Assembly: GCA_963714455.1 (NCBI GenBank)
Contig: CAVQON010000006.1
Coordinates: 32,182 to 96,181, forward strand
Length of the DNA: 64,000 nucleotides
Direction of reading: 5' to 3'
From: CAVQGZ01 sp963714455
GTDB lineage: Bacteria; Actinomycetota; Actinomycetes; Jiangellales; Jiangellaceae
A model generated the notes under the pieces. That model ran no database searches, was not told the origin of the DNA, and saw only the letters and a program-made list of their open reading frames with translations. Of the stretch, positions 59,681 through 64,000 are shown in pieces; the stretch's first letter is position 1; every line of letters begins with the position of its first letter. The position numbers were made by a program, and so were the translations under genes.

Positions 59681-60009
59681 CGCGCTCCGACGCCCAACGG
59701 ATGGCCGACATGCTCATGGCCGCCGAAGAGATCACCGACATCACCACCCGCGGACGGGCCGCCTACGACAGCGACGTCGCCTTGCGGCGCGCCGTCGAAC
59801 GATGCCTGGAGATCATCGGCGAGGCAGCCAAGGCGGTCTCCACGACCACGCGGGCCGAACATCCCCACATCGCATGGTCGTCGATGGCGAAGATCCGCGA
59901 TCGGCTCAGCCACCACTACCACCGCGTCGACCAGAACCAGCTCTGGAATGTCGCCACCAGCGACATCCCCGCACTCGTAGAACAACTGCGCACCGACAAG
60001 CCGACTTGA
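59677..60009 (+). CDS. hepT: HepT-type HEPN toxin ribonuclease
   Basis: 110 residues, all-helical HEPN (DUF86) protein. The active site RX4HXY is exact: Arg74, His79 and Tyr81 in IRDRLSHHYHRVD. RAVERCLEIIGEAAKAV is the second conserved helix. Such proteins cut RNA and stop growth unless Tyr81 is AMPylated by MntA. GTG 59677 overlaps the mntA stop. All key residues are intact, so the pair is probably functional. Confidence 0.92.
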   Translation: MTRSDAQRMADMLMAAEEITDITTRGRAAYDSDVALRRAVERCLEIIGEAAKAVSTTTRAEHPHIAWSSMAKIRDRLSHHYHRVDQNQLWNVATSDIPALVEQLRTDKPT

Positions 60010-60120
60010 GGTCTGCGCGCACCCGGCGCGAACAGCGCGCTCATGCCGCGGGTCGGGCGTTCTTGGTCGTGCCGCGAGCAGCCCAACAGGCGGCGCTAGG
60101 GCGCACCAGGAGGTTGACCT

Positions 60121-60136
60121 TTCGAACCCGTTCGAA
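60121..60136. repeat. Inverted repeat TTCGAA-CCCG-TTCGAA
   Basis: Two self-complementary TTCGAA hexamers 4 bases apart, about 110 bases beyond hepT and 39 bases beyond the stop of the convergent phosphorylase. Could be an operator, a hairpin or a recombination site. Confidence 0.5.
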
Positions 60137-60174
60137 GCTGGCCCCCGATGGCGGGTTCGACTGCTGCGGTGGGG

Positions 60175-60975
60175 CTACTCGTGCTTGTGATGGTCGTGGT
60201 CGAGGATGCGCAGGGCTGCTGTGGCGGAGAGGTCGATGAGGTTGTCTCGCACCTGGGTCTGTGACTGCCACGATCGGTGGTCCCAGGTCTCGCCGGACAG
60301 GTCGTCCCCGCCGTAGAGGACCTGCGTGAGAGGCACGGCGCGGAAGGCGGCGACTGCGGCAAGTGCTGCGGCCTCCATCTCCACCGTCAGGCAGCCCTCT
60401 TGGCGCCGTGCCTCGATCTTGGCCGGGGTCTCGCGAAAGGGGGCGTCCGTCGTCCAGGTTCGTCCAGACACATGGGGAACGCCGTGCTCAGTGAGGGTCT
60501 TCTTGAGCAGCGTGGTCGCCTCGGGATGGGCGTTGATGTACCGGGAGACTGGCGCGTAGTGATGGGAGGTGCCCTCGTCACGCAGGGCGGAGTCGACCAC
60601 GACCAGATGACCAAGCGTCACCTCCGGCTGCAACGCTCCCGCGCCACCGCACACCACGAACGCGCGGCACCCCATCGCGATGATCTCTTCCAGAAGGCCG
60701 GCCGCGAGGGGAGCGCCCACCCCGCAGTGCAGAAGAGTGACGTGACGATCGCCGTGGGTCATCTCCACGATCAAGTGCGGGCCGTCCTCCCAGGCGTTCT
60801 CAGCCACGACCCGCGCGCGGCCGCTCGCGACCAGACGACGCACGGAGTCACCGAAGAACGTGACCACGCACGCCGGCGCCACGTCTCGCGGCGCCACGAT
60901 GTCTCGCGGCTCGAAGAAGGCCCGCCTCGTGTCGTCGTAGTCCAGCAATGGGCTCAACCCCTGCTGCGCATCCAC
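60175..60975 (-). CDS. Nucleoside phosphorylase (uridine phosphorylase-like)
   Basis: 266 residues of the PNP/UDP phosphorylase fold. VVTFFGDSVRRL opens the core, VVCGGAGALQPEVTLGHLVVVDSALRDEGTSHHY carries the ribose and phosphate contacts, and EGCLTVEMEAAALAAVAAF is the nucleoside-binding MEAA motif. It would split nucleosides to base and ribose-1-phosphate. GTG 60975 is preceded by TAGGGT and seven bases (leaderless); the longer frame upstream is not family-like. Confidence 0.88.
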   Translation of the reverse strand: MDAQQGLSPLLDYDDTRRAFFEPRDIVAPRDVAPACVVTFFGDSVRRLVASGRARVVAENAWEDGPHLIVEMTHGDRHVTLLHCGVGAPLAAGLLEEIIAMGCRAFVVCGGAGALQPEVTLGHLVVVDSALRDEGTSHHYAPVSRYINAHPEATTLLKKTLTEHGVPHVSGRTWTTDAPFRETPAKIEARRQEGCLTVEMEAAALAAVAAFRAVPLTQVLYGGDDLSGETWDHRSWQSQTQVRDNLIDLSATAALRILDHDHHKHE

Positions 60976-61044
60976 GGCACAGACCCTAGGCAGTCCGGCC
61001 AAGCGCGGGACCCTGACAGCATCGCCACGTGGTTTCCGGCGCGC

Positions 61045-61425
61045 ATGGGCCTGGGAGCGATCTGTAAGGCGTTCACCGCGGCTTTGGGGCTGCTCAGCGT
61101 TGTGGCTGCGATCGACTTGGTCGCCCATGTGTCTGTGCCAACGGTGGCCTTGATCGCCTTCTTCGTGCTGGCCGTGGTTGTTCCCACAGGACCGCTGTTG
61201 CTCGGGGACGGCGCCCACGAACGCGGACTCTCACCTCGGCTCGCTCTCGCCGGCGCGTGGCCGCTAGCCCTGCTTGCCGCCGGGTTGCTTGAGGTCGGAC
61301 CACTGTCGTCGGCCACCGCCCGCACGGACAGCTACCTGGTGGGTGCGGTTGTGGGGCTGTCGCTCGGGCCAGGCCTGCTGCTGGGACTGGCCATGCTCGG
61401 AAGGGAGCGGCGCGCAGGCTCCTGA
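61045..61425 (+). CDS. Small membrane protein (uncertain start)
   Basis: 126 residues with four hydrophobic segments (ICKAFTAALGLLSVVAAIDLVA, VALIAFFVLAVVVPTGPLLLG, LAGAWPLALLAAGLL, YLVGAVVGLSLGPGLLLGLAML). No family recognised. ATG 61045 places the first helix close to the N-terminus. Divergent from the phosphorylase. Confidence 0.5.
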   Translation: MGLGAICKAFTAALGLLSVVAAIDLVAHVSVPTVALIAFFVLAVVVPTGPLLLGDGAHERGLSPRLALAGAWPLALLAAGLLEVGPLSSATARTDSYLVGAVVGLSLGPGLLLGLAMLGRERRAGS

Positions 61426-62358
61426 CTTCATGGCGCAGACGATGCACCTACCCAGCTCCCCCGGGAATGTGGGCTCGGCGCCTGCATCCCGGATCTGCCG
61501 TACCGCCACCGAGCCCCCGGCCGAGAGCGAGATCAGTACGCGAGCACGCTCGATGGATGGTGATGGCCGGCCCCGCTGCGCTGATGGAGGTGGCGCAGGC
61601 TGTCACCGCGGTGGGTGTGGCGGATGTGGCGGATCTGCTGGCCAACACCGTCGGCGCGACCGTCAGGTCGCCGCGGGCGCGCTCGTGCTGCTACTCGACC
61701 GGCACGCTGACGATCGGCGGGCGCCGCTGGGGTTCCTGCTGGTGCTCTCGTCGCCCTCACAGTGGCGGCGGTGCCGTGGGCCGCCCAGCAACGGCAAGAC
61801 CGACCGGCCCAGGACCTTGCCCGAGCGGTTCGCCGGCACCGACGTCGACGTCCACCGGCAGTGGGAACGCGTCGGTCGAAGACGATCAGTACGTCGCCAC
61901 CTGCCTGGACACTGAGACCCGCACCGAGCGACCACCACCCCTAGGCACGCACCGACCGAAGCCATCGTCTGCCCAAGTCCCCCCGCCGATAGTCAACACG
62001 CAGCGAAGTGACACGGCCGCGTACGCACGCTACGCGGCGAAGTGGGTCAGGGTGGCACCCGGGACTACTGGTGATTCCGTCCTCGCCGGAGCCCTGGCGG
62101 GGGATGGATTGCGGATGGCCCGCCGGCTGGCTGGTTCGGGCGCGAGGCGCTTGGCCGCTTCGCCGATCAGCCCTGCTTCGTCGTTGCCGAAGGCACTCCT
62201 GGCTACTCGGCTCGGCTATGCCCGTCGAGCAACCTGACCATTGTCGCGGAGCCGGGGCCGAGTTGTCGGGGGTGGCTCCCGGGCCGGTCCCTCCTGCGTG
62301 CTCGCCAGACGGTGCCAACGTGACTCACCGGCGCGGCCCATGCCGGGGGGCAGTTGCG
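61426..62358. other. Gene-poor stretch with VanZ-like remnant
   Basis: 933 bases without an intact gene. Only the VanZ-like piece (61541-61770) is recognisable. The remaining open frames are rich in Arg, Pro and Ser and do not look coding. Confidence 0.5.
61541..61770 (+). pseudogene. VanZ-like protein remnant
   Basis: MEVAQAVTAVGVADVADLLANTVGATV matches the last conserved helix pair of VanZ-family membrane proteins (usual E-x-x-Q-x-x-x...R-x-x-D-x-x-D-x-x-x-N-x-x-G); the sequence then continues in another frame as AAGALVLLLDRHADDRR. The N-terminal helices are absent. Inactive. Confidence 0.55.
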
Positions 62359-63622
62359 TCAGCGGGATCCGCCGATGCCTTGCCGGTCGCCGGTATGGGC
62401 GATGGACTGGTACTCCCGTGGAAGGGTGGAGATGCCGTCGGCGAGGCGACGTTTGTAGCGCTCGAGGATCGGGTGTCGGTGCTCGGGGAGGTCAACGAGC
62501 AGGTCGTTGAGCAGCGCGGTGACCCGGCGGGTTACCTGCAGCTGGTTCAGCCCGGCATCGACTACTTCGAGTAGGGCGAGGTCGACGATGTCGGCCCACG
62601 TGGGGGCGCGCAGTACGACCGATCCGCTGCCGCTGACCATCCGGACCGGCCCCAGTGGCAGTGGGGCAGCGGTTCGCAGCACACCCTCGATCTCGTCGAG
62701 GGCCCGCACTGCGGTTGTCGGGTCGTTGGTGCCCGGCGACAACGCGCGTAGAGCGACATCGGCGAGGATACGCAGGGCGTAGAGGGCGTCGTAGTTCAAC
62801 GAGCGCTCGCTCGCGGTCAGCAGGCATCGACTCACGTCCCGGTCACTCGCTCTGCCGCCGCTGACGAGAGCGACGTGTGAGCCCAGGGACACACCGTCGC
62901 CGGTGCGCACGAGCAAGGTGAGGTGGCAGCTGCGCCGCCGAGCCAGCCGGCGCAGCGCCGCGGCATCAACTGCCACGATCTGTCCAGGCCGCCCCTGGAA
63001 GCGCACGAGCGTGGCATCCGGGTCTGTGGCAGGGATGGTCTCCAGCGCCTGCGAATGGGCTTCGGTTGCCAGGGCCGCCCGCCGGAACATCTGGGTGCGG
63101 GACTTCTGCCCGATGTCGGAGAGCACCGTGTCCACCCGGATGCGCCGGCCGACCGTATTCAGCAGCAGCAGAAACGCGCCCAGACTCAGGAACAGAAGGC
63201 TGACCGCCATGACCAGACTCGCGACCGGGACGAACTCGTCACGACCCAACGAGCCGACCTCCAGCAACGACAGCGTGCTGAACACGACAGTCGCAAGGAA
63301 GATCGCCAGCACCCACTGGATGCGGCGGCTGCGCAGGAAGTAGGTCACGGTGCGCGGCGAGTACGCCGTCGACCCGAACTGCAGCACCAGCAGAACCACC
63401 GAGAACACGAAGCCGGTGAACGTGACCATCCCACCGGCAATCGCCGCCAGCAGTGCTGTCGCCGCGGCCGGCGAGAACTGGACCAGCATGGGGTCGGCCT
63501 CGTATAGCCGCCTCATCGAGCAGAACAGACAGGGAGTCGAGCCACCAGGCGCCCACGACACCCAACATCGGGATGACCCAGAAGGCGCCCTGCCACCACG
63601 TCTTCAGGCGTAGCCCCGACAT
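62359..63622 (-). pseudogene. DUF2254 membrane protein gene, disrupted by a frameshift
   Basis: From ATG 63622 the frame gives SGLRLKTWWQGAFWVIPMLGVVGAWWLDSLSVLLDE, the first helix of DUF2254. Near 63510 the reading moves to the frame that continues RLYEADPMLVQFSPAAATALL, GGMVTFTGFVFSVVLLVLQFGS and on to a normal C-terminus with ALSPGTNDPTTAVRALDEI. One base is missing or extra; this could be a real mutation or a sequencing error. Membrane topology: four N-terminal helices and a large cytoplasmic part. Confidence 0.75.
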
Positions 63623-64000
63623 CCGCGCCACGACGAACCTCCCGCTGATGGACCGAACAGGCAACACTTGCCGAGTCGAGGCTACTCAGCCCAGTTCTCG
63701 CACCAGGTGGCTTGCCTGTGCCCAGAGCCACCGGACCGTACTGAGGTCGGGTCCCCGACAGCGCCCGGCGAACGGACCTTAGACCGAGACGGGGAGCCGA
63801 GTCCCACGTGTCGACACAGCCTGGGCAGGGCAGGGGCGATGTCGCGGCGAGTCCGCGCGGTACCCGCCACGCTGGCCACGACTGCGCCAGGCGGAGGCGG
63901 TCTGCGCCGTCTGTGAGCACTCGGTCGGGGTCCGCGAGTCCTCGACAGCCTCGCAGAACGACAGGTACTGCGGCCGGTCCTGTCCGTGGGTCCGGGGCGG
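63623..64000. other. Window end, nothing recognised
   Basis: 378 bases upstream of the DUF2254 gene up to the edge of the window. No family-like frame, repeat or RNA gene was seen on either strand. Confidence 0.45.

Noticed and set aside
60137..60180. GGCGGGTTCGACT as the T-arm of a tRNA
   Set aside because: No matching acceptor, D-arm or anticodon arm can be drawn upstream.

Overview
The window is high-G+C DNA that looks actinobacterial. It carries a DevS/DevR (DosS/DosR)-type pair with Acg-type nitroreductase and universal stress genes, a baeRF3 protein, DesK/DesR-type signalling, a DUF3558-like lipoprotein and actinobacterial IS3 relatives. Many genes begin with a TANNNT hexamer six to eight bases before the start codon, the pattern of leaderless actinobacterial transcripts. 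The gene mix would suit a Micrococcales-like soil or water actinobacterium; the genus cannot be named by eye. No tRNA, rRNA or CRISPR array was seen.

Left part (1-33.7 kb), compact and mostly intact. After a cut-off hisC and an EamA transporter comes a hypoxia/dormancy-type module: tandem Usp (minus), DevS-like GAF kinase (plus), DevR-like regulator (minus), Acg-type nitroreductase, low-molecular-weight tyrosine phosphatase and fructosamine kinase (plus, start and stop codons overlapping). Two palindromes resembling the DosR box lie in the two divergent gaps. Then follow a small wHTH regulator, a glyoxalase-like protein, a DUF1624/DUF418 membrane protein, DUF2277, methyltransferases, a receiver/thioredoxin-reductase-like fusion without the CxxC pair, rhomboid protease, baeRF3, PadR-methyltransferase, HSDL2-like SDR, two crotonases, a decayed SLC13 permease, a membrane-anchored Usp with a PII-type P-ATPase, lipoprotein, membrane hydrolase and a DHA2 drug exporter. 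A minus-strand unit (ABC ATPase, permease, DesK-like kinase, DesR-like regulator, membrane protein) and a TetR-controlled SRPBCC-YrdB-TetR unit close this half.

Middle (34-51.5 kb). TRIC channel; conserved hypothetical coupled to an intact SulP permease; DUF2252, SulP-STAS and transposase debris; lipoprotein, HAD phosphatase, DUF3592; a GlcNAc catabolic cluster (nagA, mutarotase, PTS EIICB, nagB) for uptake-phosphorylation, deacetylation and deamination; decayed VapC and haloacid dehalogenase pieces; DUF1269 protein with a strong hairpin after it; D-aminoacylase-like amidohydrolase, second TRIC, NhaC antiporter and another SulP remnant.

Right part (51.5-64 kb) is patchy: thioredoxin, small acidic protein, a 1-kb gene-poor stretch, DUF1345-like and DUF1772 membrane proteins, IS30 and IS3 fragments, a secreted crystallin-fold protein, an ECF sigma/anti-sigma-like pair, two opposed broken integrases flanked by an intact MntA/HepT (MNT-HEPN) toxin-antitoxin pair, a nucleoside phosphorylase, a VanZ-like remnant and a frameshifted DUF2254 gene. 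The right half is clearly a zone of insertion and gene decay, unlike the left half.
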